A stretch of DNA of 64,000 nt, from positions 175,997-239,996 of the forward strand of contig UESW01004362.1 in NCBI GenBank assembly GCA_900491605.1, in the 5' to 3' direction. Position numbers and translations under genes: made by a program. The stretch is from Calamus simplicifolius (taxonomy: Eukaryota > Streptophyta > Magnoliopsida > Arecales > Arecaceae). Shown one piece after another: positions 46,440 to 56,691 of this stretch. Position 1 is the stretch's first letter; each line of letters begins with the position of its first letter. The notes under the pieces are model-generated. The model worked only from the letters and a program-made list of their open reading frames with translations, was not told where the DNA came from and did not search any database.

Positions 46440-46800
46440 TTTTTATAAATTTTTTATTTGAGCCGTGCATGGGCCAGGCCCCAGGTAGGCCGTGCCTGGC
46501 ACGACCTAGGCCCACTTGGGCCATGCCAGGCATGGCCCACCTGGGCCAGCATGGCTCAGGCCCACCTGGGCCGTGCCTGGCACGACCCAGGTGGGCCATG
46601 CCGGCATGGCACGGCGGGCCGGCCCAGGCCCGTCATGGGCCGTGCCGTGCTTGACCAACAAAAAAAAATTTTCACGCCCGGCACGGCACGATTCATTGGG
46701 CCGTACTGGCACGGCCTGATACTGTAGCAGTACGGAGCCGTGCCTAGCATGGCCCATGTGGGCCTGGGCCATGCCGTGCCATGGGCGGCACGGCCTAGTG
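46440..46800. repeat. GC-rich subterminal repeats of hAT copy A
   Basis: Dense overlapping inverted repeats of ggcacggcc / ggcccatgcc / cccacctgggcc. The same kind of block, shorter, forms the end of copy B at 18690-18790. Long GC-rich frames on both strands here are artefacts of the repeats. Confidence 0.8.
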
Positions 46801-48954
46801 CTTACCTCTCATCAAAATTGATTTTGATAAGTGGTACAGAAAGGTCAAGAAGACTGAATCCACCAGCCGCCAGCATCGATCCATCTGATCCACGGATCAC
46901 AAAAGCCAATCCAGCAAGTCTGCCTCGAACACTCTTATCAAAATTGATTTTGACAAACCCTAGAGGTGGAGGCTCCCAAGAGATAAAGATTGTGCCGATG
47001 TACTGCCAAAGCAGCAGGGGAGCCCTAGATGCTAGGTCTATCAGAATCAAGAGCCGCATGATGGAGAGTGTACTCAGTAGAATGGGACAAAGCTATCCTG
47101 ACAATCCTGTGTGGGGAAGCAATCTCATCAGCAAAAATAAGCCAGTTTCGAGATAACCAGACCTGATAAGCAATGTAAGCAATCGTGGCACCCAACTGCC
47201 GAATACCCCTCCACATATCCTGCCGAATCAAACACAGAAAGGATGTGTGACAAGGGTCACTACTAGCACCCCAAAAGCGGTAACCCAAGATCTGCCATAT
47301 CGATCTCGCTCTACTGCAAGTGAAGATAGCATGATCGATAGTCTCCTTCTCTAGACCACATAAAGGGCACATAGGCTGGATCAACATGCCCCTCCCAGAG
47401 AGCAGGGAGCATGTAGGAAGACAATCCCATGCTAGTTTCCATATAAAGAGCTAAACTCTAGGATGAATGGGAAGCTTCCAGATCCATGACACATCCATCG
47501 TATGCCTGGGCTATGGCCTGTAAACCTTCATTGGATCCCTGATAGGAGAACGAGACATACATGATCTCCTTTATAATCTGATGTAAGAGGTATGACCCGA
47601 GAGAAGAGGAATAGATAGTATGCGCCGATGGAGCTCCTCACCAAAAAGGGTGGACATCATGGAGATTTGCCAAGCATAGTGATCATGAGCAATTAAATTA
47701 GTGACTCTCATTCCGCTAGGGATATCAGACCTCACAAAGGTAGGCCACTGGATCTTGGGTAGATCTGCAATCCACGTATCCCGAACAATATCCACAGAGG
47801 CTCCGTCACCAATCATCCATGAGATGTTAATCAGCATGGCTAGAGCATGTCGGAAAACCTCTTTCCAGAAGAAGAAGTAATCACGAGCAGTCTCAGAATA
47901 TGTATAAGGGGTCCAGTCTTCATATTTGGTATGCATAAACGAGCTCCACAAGTAATACGAATCAAGAGAGAATCGCGTAGCATGCCTAGCGGTCAAAGCC
48001 TCCCTCCTAACTATGAGGGATTGGATCCCAAGCCCCTCCTTCGTGATCAATATACAGACAATATCCCAAGCCAGAAGGTGGATACCATAACCATCCTGCA
48101 TGGAGCTCTAGAGAAAGTCCCATAAGCATCTCTCCATCTTCCTCAGACAAGTCACCGGTATTGCTGCATTAGATAAGATATAGAGACGAAGAGAAGTGAG
48201 CATTGAGCGTATAAGGGTAATCCTAGCCATCATAGATAATCCTGTGACCTGCCATCCATCCAGATGATCTCCGACTCAACGCTCAAGATCCCTGAAATCA
48301 GTACTCCATGGCCATCTCCCCGTAATAGATATCCCCAGATAGGATAGACAGTTAGCCTGTACAAAGATACCCAAGATTTGCATGATAGTCCCCCTTATAG
48401 TAAAGTTTGTCTTTGGACCAAAGCAAATCATGGATTTACTTAGATTAACTTTTTGTCTAGAGGCCCAACAATAAGACTGAATTACTATAGCAAAAGCAGT
48501 AGCATTATAGATAGTGGTCCTACCCATGAGGATACAATCATCAGCAAATAAGAGGTGAGAAAGCAAGTGCCCATGGGGGCCTGCGCTATAAGGGACAAAA
48601 GAGGAATCCTACTGCACCTGATATAGAGCCCGAGATAAAGCATCAGCAGAGAGAATGAACAGGAAGGGGGAAAGAGGACATCCCTACCTCAGTCTAACAG
48701 CCGAATGAAAGTAGTCCATCTGGCCACCATTAATAATGATAGAGAATGATGACCGGTGAACACAAGCTCTAATCCAAGCAACAAAGAGGTCATCAAACCC
48801 AAACTCCTGAAGAGTTCAGTAGAGAAAGTCCCCGCTCAATCTATCATAAGCTCTCTCCATGTCCAACTTAATAGCCATAAGACACTGGCGAGTAGAGGCT
48901 CGATGAAGATCATGCATGAACTCTTGAGCTAACATAACATTATCAGAGATACAG

Positions 48955-50532
48955 CATGGTGCAGGAGCAAGAGTGAGAAAAAAGGTTGCAGGGTTCTATT
49001 TGGATATTTGAACCCTAGAAGTCCAGTATTTTTTCTAGTTGGTCGAGTCCAGTCTGTTATTGAGTCAGTCAAGTTTGGTTTAGTCCAAATGTCTAGGTCA
49101 TGCATTTTCATTTTATTTGAGTCCTATAATAATTCAAGGGAAGTGTATTACTCTTGTTAAGACCCTGCTAAAGATATTTAGAAGAAGCCCCAGATTAGAT
49201 AGTATTAGACAACCATTCGATCTTCTCCAACCTTATTCATACCCTACCCTTGGAGCTCTACATGGATTGAATCCTTCTACACCAAGGTTGATGGCATGAA
49301 ATCAATCTTGTCCCTCCATATCGCCACCTACAATTTTGGCAATCTTGGGCGCCCCATAAGGAAGAAATTCGGTGGTCCCCTGCTATGCATTAATGAAAAT
49401 AAAGATTAGCATCTCAACCATTCTAGAAAGAATCTTGCGCCACATATGAACCTTATTAACAAAAGGAAAGAAAGAAGGATATCACCCCAAAGCTTCCTTC
49501 TTTGCTTGTGGTCCCTCACCTTCAATTGGAACCATATATTACTGCTGCCATTTTGGTCGAATCAAATGAAGGGAGGAAGAATCTTTGCTCTACAATTCTA
49601 CCATATTTTGTAATTCCTATCATTTATTACTCTAATTGTTGAACTTATCTTGTAATGGCATGAGAGGTCTATAAAACCCTTCTCTTGAAATGATAATAGA
49701 ATATGAATAGATAAATTTTTTTTCCTTGAGAACTTTCCTCAAGTTCTATGTCCGTTGCCTTGAGCAATTGATCCTTCGTGAGAGAGTTAGGCGCAAGGCC
49801 GAAGATTTCCGTTGCCTTGAGAAATTGATCCTCCGTGAGGGAGTTAGGTGTGAGGCCGAAGTGTTCTTACTACCAAACCCTAGTCTAGTCCATCTCCTTT
49901 ACAAAGCTCTACCAAAGAAATCCTAATCCTCATACCACCATAACCGACTACCACTTCCCCTAAATTCTAGGCATCCATATTTGGAACCCTAGCCGTCGCC
50001 CTTCCTTCATCCCAAAACCACCGCCCCTCTCTTGATTTATTTCCAAATCTGCTACCCCTCCTCTCTTGATTTATTTCCAAAGCCACTGCCCTCTCTCTAA
50101 AGCTGCCGCCCCTCTCTAGATTCATCTATAAAGCCGATGATGCCTTCTTTGCCCTTGAATCAAGATCAAGGAACATCACGTGGAAGATAGTTTTCTCATT
50201 TGAAAATCCTGTCCGCTAGTGAGAGATTTTCTACTAACACTAAGAGCGCATCATCGTCTGGTAAATCTACCTTTTTCTTACTCCATGATTCTGATTTTGT
50301 GAAAGTTTATGAGCATGTCTTCCCTGGAGTTTCTTAATTTCAGACTTCTCTGGTATGCTTCCTCATTTTTTCTAAAAGTCTGTTTCTGAACCATTACTTT
50401 CTACATCACATTATCTGCTCTCTTACTCTTTCTCTTATTTTTGGATGAATTAGCCATCTTCTAAAATTCTTTAAAAAATAATTTTTATTAGTTTATTGAT
50501 TGCATAATCACCCTCTGTCATTGTGCTGCATG
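48955..50532. mobile_element. LTR-like insertion (about 1.58 kb) inside LINE reverse transcriptase
   Basis: The LINE frame stops at an acag (48951-48954) and resumes after acaa (50533-50536). Joining these restores the expected reading order, so this is an insertion with a 4-5-bp duplication. Inside are a TATA-like taaaacc context (tctataaaac, about 49668), then ccttgagaactttcctcaag and two repeats of cgttgccttgagcaattgat / gagagttaggcgcaaggccg (49735-49860), wording typical of Gypsy LTR ends. It is interpreted as a solo LTR; the exact ends are uncertain. Confidence 0.55.
49735..49865 (+). repeat. Two direct repeats of about 65 bp in the LTR-like insertion
   Basis: ccgttgccttgagcaattga tccttcgtgag and its second copy about 62 bp later, differing at a handful of positions. 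Confidence 0.75.
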
Positions 50533-52849
50533 ACAACGTCCTCTGAGGAAAGCCCTCTGCTCAGAAGAAATAAGGCAAGGAACCATCAGTCTCAGGCGAG
50601 AGACCAAGAGACACGCCCAGACCTTATATAAGGTAGTGCAGAGACTGATTGATCAAAAGTACTGTGGAATGGAAGCATTAGGTCATTTAGGTACTAGGAT
50701 AACAAGAGTCTGGCTCTAGTCAGAGGGAATAGTTTTGGATAGAAAGACTAGCTGGATGGCCTACTCAATGTCCTATCCCACAATATCCCAATAGTGGCGA
50801 AAAAAAGGATGAAAGCCTGTTAGGCCCAGGGGCCTTATCAAATCTAAGGTTCCATAAAGCCATCTGAATCTCCTCGAAGTAATTAATCCCGGTAAGAAGG
50901 TCATTCTCCGCTTCAGAGACCTTATAGGGTGTCTCCGCAGGAATGACAGGGATCCCATCCCCCATTTGCTCAGTCCATCTAGACTGAAAAAAATGAAGAA
51001 GCTGGTCCCTAATAACCTGGATATCCTCCTGAAAGTTTCCTCATCATTAGCTAACCGTTCGATCCAGTTCGTCGCACAGTATTTTAAAGTGGCATGATGA
51101 AAAAATCTAGTATTCTGATCACCTTCCTTGATCCACTAAATCTGGAACCTTTGCCTCCAAAAAGTCTTCTGCTGCTAAAGAAGGGAGTGGTGGAGAGCTA
51201 GACTGGAACAAAGTGAAGTAAGATCAGAATCATGAAGACAGCCATACTGATCTTCCTTAGCCTGGAGTGTGGCCATAATAGTCTCAACCTGCTCAACTTG
51301 CCTAACAATGTTACCAACCTCCATCCTGTTCCATCTGGATAATCTGTGTCTCGCAAGCTCTAGGCACCTGGATAATCTGTAGGTCGCACTCCCTCTGACA
51401 AAAACATGCCATACCTGAGAAATTAAGGTCCTGGCAATTGAGTAAGATGTCCAAAATTTCTCAAATTTAAACTGCCTCCTCTGCTAAGTAGCCACATCAG
51501 TGGAGATAAGAATAGGACAATGATCAGAGATAATCCTGGACAAATGAGTAACAATGGTAGAAGGGTAACACTGAAGTCAGTTAGCAGTGGCCATGGCCCT
51601 ATCCAGTCTTTTTCAAACTCTAGCAGATCCCTGACGATTATTGTACCATGTAAATTGGGATCCATGAAACCCCAGGTCCAGAAGGTTAGCAGAGGCTATG
51701 AAGGTCCTGAACTCAGATATGCCCGTGGACTCAACAAACTGCTTGCCTCCTCTCTTCTCATTGGCACCCATAATACAGTTGAAGTCACCAGCAATCAGGG
51801 AAGGAACACCCTGGGCAAGCAAGGATAGAATCTCGTCCCAGAGCACTTGGTGCTTCCGAAAGTCTGAACTGGCATAAACACCTAAGAGAAGCCAAGGGAC
51901 TGACGTCCCCTTAGAAATGACAAGAGCAACCCGCTCACTATAGCAGTGAAAAGCATCCACTCTAATATCAGCGTTCCTCCATAAAGCCAAGATACCACCA
52001 GATAAGACTACAGACTCAATAGTATAAGAAAACCAAAATCTGGATATTTACCTCCTCAAATAAGCCAAACTAGCCCCAGAGAATCGAGTTTCCAATAAGA
52101 CACAGATGTCAAAACTATGAAGCTGCATAAGCCTTCCAAAAGAGGAGCAAAATGATTGTTTTTGGGCTCCTCTCACATTCCAAATAAGAATCTTCATTCA
52201 GTAGGGGGGCCCCAAACCGATCCCCTAACGTCTCAACATCAGAAGGACAGCTGGTAGGAAGTATGCCCTCGCGGGCCCTAACCAGAACTGTCCATAAGCT
52301 CAACAACCACATCCAGCTGAATGGCCTTCTTGAGTAGAGTGACAGCAAAATCATGGCTACGACTCTCCTCAACAACCAGCCAGGTGACCTCAGTATTATC
52401 TCCGAGGGCATATACATCCTTTTCTCTGGTTAGCTTGGACCCCTTTCCCGACTAAGTATGATGCCCCTTAGAAGCATCCACAGATGTTGAAAAAGCAAAA
52501 GTGGTTTGCTCTCCACCTTTATCGGAGACGGGGTTTTTCCCTTTCCCTTTAGTGGTCTTAGAGACCACCCTCTAAGCTGGAGTCTCTATAGGCCGGGCCC
52601 TCTTAAGTGGGCTCGGATTGGCATCCTTACAGACCTTTGGTTGGCTAGCCCATTTGTCAAAGCCCAAAAGGGCAAATGGGTTGGTGGCAATGTTCAAAGA
52701 GAACTGAGGCAGTGTTGTCTTAGCCTGATCAATTCCTCAGACTCAACCAGCATAGCACTTTTGGACCGGCACGCTGCCCTCATCAGCTCATTTCTTTGGT
52801 CTATCTTCACTGCAGAAGTCACTAGGGTACGACCTGAGCTCTCAGTCTA

Positions 52850-53873
52850 GGTAGTCCCCACAGCCACCATCGGCATAGCACATTCAGCTCGACATTGATT
52901 AGGCTTTGCTACAACAGATGGTTTCCTCCCTGATTGCCGACGAGTGACCTTTCTTGGTGACTGCCACCCATCAGGCGAAGCAGGGGAGGCCTCGGTTCCA
53001 TCCTGAATCGGCTTAACAATAGCCACATCCTGAGCTTGGGGGACCCTCCATCGTTGAAGAATAGCCATCCAAGGTCCGAATGCGAGGCTGGCTGAAGAAG
53101 TTTCAGTAACTTGCGTCGAGTCACAGGTTCCGGTAGGATGCAGAGAACCACAGGAACCATATATACCCTCAAGGTATTCATAGGAGAACTATTGCCAGAA
53201 GGGTGCTCCGCTCCCTCGCACCCTCGCCTTGGCCAAAGAGGTTTGCTCAAGTCAACATGGATGCAGGCACGAGCAAACCCCCCATGTTTCCTCTCCTTAA
53301 TTGAAGAATCCAGGAACAAGAAGTCACCAGCCATTGATAAAATGGTGCTCAAGATCTCCTCTATCCAGAATTCGATCGGGAGTAACGGCAATCGAATCCA
53401 AAGCAGGGCAGTGAACAAAGATCCTTCCACTGGCATGAACTTCGGTCTCCAATCCACCACGGCAATCAGCTGATCATTAGCCACCCAGGGCTTTTCCAAA
53501 ACTAGATCCTTTGCTTGGGGATCAGAAAATAGAAACATATAATGCCGATGAGCCAAGCTAATGGATTCAACCTTGCCAAAAATTCCTACTTGGTGGAACT
53601 CCCGAACGATGACCTCTGGCGGTACCCATCGGGAGAGACTCCGAGCTATAACCATGATCTTTCCCCAGCCACACGCTTCCTCCTCCAAGGCCTGAACAGG
53701 GACCTGAATGATTTTAGGAAACTGGCTCTCAAGCTCAGTGATTTCTGCTGGAGAGGGTGACAGAGCCACCTAAACAAAATGGTTGTCCAAGGCAAGGCAT
53801 GGCACCATGCCATCCCGGCATTCTTCCTACCATCCAAGGCTGCTGGAGTAGCTATCAAAGAGTTCGCCATCAT
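52850..53873 (-). pseudogene. LINE ORF1 pseudogene (DUF4283, RNA-binding)
   Basis: ATG at 53873 starts MMANSLIATPAALDGRKNAG. A single-base shift near 53770 moves to the frame with ELESQFPKIIQVPVQALEEE, GKIMVIARSLSRWVP, HYMFLFSDPQAKDLVLEKPW and FARACIHVDLSKPL, a DUF4283-type domain that in plant L1 elements binds the element RNA. The C-terminal part expected to hold CCHC zinc knuckles is frame-shifted and not readable. Confidence 0.8.
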
Positions 53874-54190
53874 CCAAAGACAAGCAATCAGAGCCAGCGA
53901 TGATGATCACCGAAAATCAAAGAGCAGGAACCGGACGCACAAATCTAAAAGCAAGAACTAGAAGATGACGTAGTAGTCTTTGTTAGCCAACCACGCCCTT
54001 ATCTCAAGGATCAGCAGCAATCGAAGTTGGGGAAGACTAGATTGCCAACATCCAAAAAGGTCTGATCGAAATCCCCATCAATGCTCGGGGGAGATCGAAG
54101 AGGGCACAACCCGAGCTCTAATCTCAAAGCGGCACGAACAAGAACAAAGTCACTGGCACGAACTGTAGAACATGCTCGGTGGATTTTCCC

Positions 54191-54570
54191 TTCGATTTTC
54201 ATGGAAAGAAGCCTTTGCCTATGAGTTTTTGCCTAAAGGGCTTTGCCTATGCTATGAAAATTTTTTCTTTCCCTACGATTTTTAATTTTTCCATACGATT
54301 TTTAGTGCTATGAAATTTTTTTTACCCAATGCTTTTGCCTCCAAAAAAATTCGTTGAGCTAGACCTTTCCCTACGATTTTAGAGAAAGACTTCTCATGAA
54401 AAAAGTTTTGGTGGATGCTTTTGCCTCAAAAAAAAAAAAAAATCGTTAAGAACAAAATAGCCTTTCCCTATGATTTTTGTGAAAATCGTATGGAAAGTTT
54501 TTTTAGAAAAAATATTTGCAGATGATTTTCCCTCCAAAATGAAAATAACTTTATAAAAAAAAGCTTATTA
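54191..54570. repeat. cctacgattttt subterminal array, part 1
   Basis: At least eight inverted copies of (t)ccctacgattttt / aaaaatcgtagggaaag, directly next to the LINE 5' end. Same family as 34960-36120. Confidence 0.75.
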
Positions 54571-55050
54571 AAAGCATTTCTTATTGTATAAAAGAAATAA
54601 AATAAAAAATAATAATAGTTATCAAATATATTTTTGTTATCAAAATTATAAAAATAAAAGTAATGATGATGATCAACGATATTTTTTTATTATAAATTTT
54701 AAAAATAAAAATAAAAATTATATTTTTATTTTTTAAAAAAATGACAACCACTCCAAACTACTATCTTAGATGGATGTTCCATGTTCTAACCACATGGACG
54801 ACAAGGAAGCTTTACTGGACGACAGTAATAATAGGCATGCATAGCCATTTTTATTTTGTCAAGCACTCAGATAATTGCGGGCAACATCACTGTAAGGAAA
54901 AAAATAATTGCATATAGCATATGACTCAATTGGATCCATCTAGAATGATTTTAATAGTAGCATGATCAAAATCAGATCCGAGACCCCAAGAGGCTGGATG
55001 CCGAGGTTTTACACCATTAGGCCTTGAAAGCTAAGATTTGGGATGGAGTA
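54571..55050. other. AT-rich interior, nothing recognised
   Basis: Runs of aaaataaaa, then ordinary-looking sequence from 54750. No gene or transposon end supported. Confidence 0.45.
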
Positions 55051-55314
55051 CTAGGGGACGGGAGGGGCACCCAAGGGCAGGAACGAAAGGGCAAAGGTCA
55101 CAATCGACTGAGGTGGCGGTGTCACGACAGTGGGGTTCGGATTGAAGTTGGGGTTAGGATTAGTATTCAGAGGTAGATTGGGGTTAGGGTTTTCGGCGAT
55201 GGCGGCGGAAGGAAGAGTGGAGGAAGGAGGAGGAAGAGAGGAAGGATATTGGGAGACTAATTGGGGGCTTTCGAGCGTTGTGGCTTTAGTAAGGCCTTGG
55301 CCTAAGTCCTTCAC
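55051..55314 (-). CDS. Unrecognised Pro/Asn-rich open frame (possible captured exon)
   Basis: Minus-strand frame from ATG 55314, MKDLGQGLTKATTLESPQLV, followed by a Ser/Pro-rich stretch and NPNPN repeats (PLNTNPNPNFNPNP). The GC content is far above the flanks. It resembles the disordered N-terminus of a plant nuclear protein, but I recognise no domain and a splice context was not resolved. It lies between two parts of the CACTA-type array, so capture is plausible. Confidence 0.3.
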   Translation of the reverse strand: MKDLGQGLTKATTLESPQLVSQYPSSLPPPSSTLPSAAIAENPNPNLPLNTNPNPNFNPNPTVVTPPPQSIVTFALSFLPLGAPPVP

Positions 55315-55416
55315 TAGGAAGGATTAGGTAAGCTCTAGATTGGAAGCTCACGGATGAAGGGAGACGGAATGAGGGAAGCTGTGAAGAATCGAAAAGGACC
55401 ATCATGGGATAGGAAA

Positions 55417-55650
55417 AGTCTTTGTGCATCGAACTTCGGTGCACAAAGCACATATCGGGCATGGTCATTGGCCATGCCCCCATGGAGCGCACGTGCCATG
55501 GCCCATTGGGCCATGACGAGCCCCGCATGCGTGCGTACCATGGCCCATTGGGCCGCGGTGCCCTTGCACGCGCGCTCACATGGGCGCACAGCCAATGCGC
55601 TCGCCCTGTGCGTGCTTTGTGCACCAAAGTCCGGTGCATAAAGACTGTTT
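55417..55650. mobile_element. Foldback/MITE-like element with 32-bp inverted arms
   Basis: The arms ctttgtgcatcgaacttcgg... (55418-55449) and ...gtccggtgcataaag (55614-55647) are inverted copies with about four mismatches over 32 bp, enclosing a GC-rich 165-bp centre that itself has ggccatgcc / catggcccattgggcc inverted repeats. Clear target duplications were not seen, so the superfamily is undetermined. Confidence 0.6.
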
Positions 55651-55679
55651 TAGGGGGATAAGGTTTAGGAAGCTTTTCC

Positions 55680-56515
55680 TCCGGACCTTTGCCTACAATT
55701 TTTAGTTTATCGTAGGTAAAGGTCTAGGGCCTTTTCCTATAATTTTCATAAAAATCGTAGGGAAAGGGTTTTTCATATGACTTTCATGAAAATCATAGGG
55801 AAAGGATAGCATTTCCGAGAAAGATCTATAGCCTTTTCCTATGATTTTCATAAAAATCGTAGGAAAAGGGTTTTTCCTATGATTTTCACAAAGATCGTAG
55901 GTAAAGGTCAACAACCTTTCCCTACAAATTTTACAAAAATTGTACAAAAAAGTTTAGAATGAAAAAAAAATTTACAGGAAAGGGTTTTTCCTATATTTTT
56001 CTTAAAATCATAGGGAAAGGCTGTAGGTAAAGGTCTAGAGCATTTCCCTATAATTTTTATGAAAATCATAGGGAAAGACTTTTTCAGAAAAATATTGACA
56101 GGTGATTTTGCCTCCAAAAATTTGTTGATCAAGAAAAGTCTTTCCTTACGATTTTCAAAAAATCGTAGGAAAAAGTCCAGAGCCTTTTCCTACAATTTTT
56201 GTGAAAAATCATAGGGAAAAACTTTTTCAAAAAAATATTGACGGATGATTTTGCCTTCAAAAATTTGTTGATTTAATCCCTACGATTTTCACTAAAATCA
56301 TAGGCAAAGGTTTTTCCTTATGAGGCCTTTCCCTACAATTTTAGGTTTTGTCATAGGAAAAGTATTTCTAAAATAAATAAAATAAAAAATAATTTTTTTT
56401 TACTATGGTATCTTTGCCTATGATTTTTAAAAAATCGTAGGAAAAGATTTGTTTGCCTACGATTTTAAATTCGTAGGTGCAAAAATCATAGGCAAAGCCT
56501 AGATTTGTTTATATT
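55680..56515. mobile_element. cctacgattttt subterminal array, part 2, with CACTA-like right end
   Basis: About 15 alternating copies of cctacgatttt / aaaatcgtaggaaaagg. The end, aaaatcataggcaaagcctagattt (about 56484-56508), is the inverse of the sequence just inside the terminus at 34946; the outermost ten bases are not conserved. Could be the right end of a CACTA element whose left end is 34946. Confidence 0.6.
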
Positions 56516-56691
56516 GGATCATTTGTCTCTATTTCTATTTTGACACTTTTTCTATTGCCTTTAATCTATTGCATAGAAAAAGAATGTTTGATTTCCTAAC
56601 ACAAAATACATTTAAGAAATACATATAATTTAAATTATATTTATAAAAATTCTAAAGAAAATAGTAAAATTTTATTTTGATGCATTTCTTA

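Larger units (their letters stand above)
41641..46800 (+). mobile_element. Ac-like hAT transposon, copy A, split by a solo LTR
   Basis: Homologous to copy B (18675-21540, opposite strand) through promoter, transposase, 3' untranslated region and GC-rich end. The right end (taggccgtgccgccc-type sequence, then gtgcttacctct) mirrors the left end of copy B. A TATA box (TATAAATA, 41816) precedes the ATG at 42119. With the solo LTR removed the element is about 3.1 kb. Confidence 0.75.
46802..52197 (-). pseudogene. LINE ORF2 pseudogene (endonuclease, RT, zf-RVT, RNase H)
   Basis: ATG at 52197 opens MKILIWNVRGA, the normal L1 ORF2 start. Endonuclease motifs follow: LLET (about 52090), GDFNC (about 51785) and SDHCPIL (about 51510). 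The reverse transcriptase has DKAPGPN (about 50830), YRPISL (about 50640, degraded), LDMERAYDRL (about 48850) and the active site FADD (about 48550). zf-RVT is at 47387-47100 (CPLCGLEKETIDHAIFTC). The RNase H N-terminus (FVKINFDKSVRG, about 46950) breaks off at 46802. ORF2 would nick DNA and copy the LINE RNA. Several in-frame stops and frameshifts make it inactive. Confidence 0.88.
46801..54190 (-). mobile_element. L1-type LINE retrotransposon, dead and interrupted
   Basis: On the minus strand: leader (54190-53875), ORF1 with DUF4283, ORF2 with endonuclease, reverse transcriptase, zf-RVT and a truncated RNase H. The 3' end is lost where hAT copy A ends, and no poly-A tail remains. An LTR-like insertion at 48955-50532 splits the reverse transcriptase. 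Frameshifts and stops are present throughout. Confidence 0.85.

Noticed and set aside
46458..46772. Overlapping frames in the GC-rich end of hAT copy A
   Set aside because: They translate ggcccacctgggcc-type inverted repeats, which belong to the transposon end.
47847..48125. Plus-strand 92-codon frame in the LINE
   Set aside because: Antisense shadow of the LINE ORF2 reading frame.
53111..53473. Plus-strand 120-codon frame opposite LINE ORF1
   Set aside because: Antisense shadow of the DUF4283 coding region.
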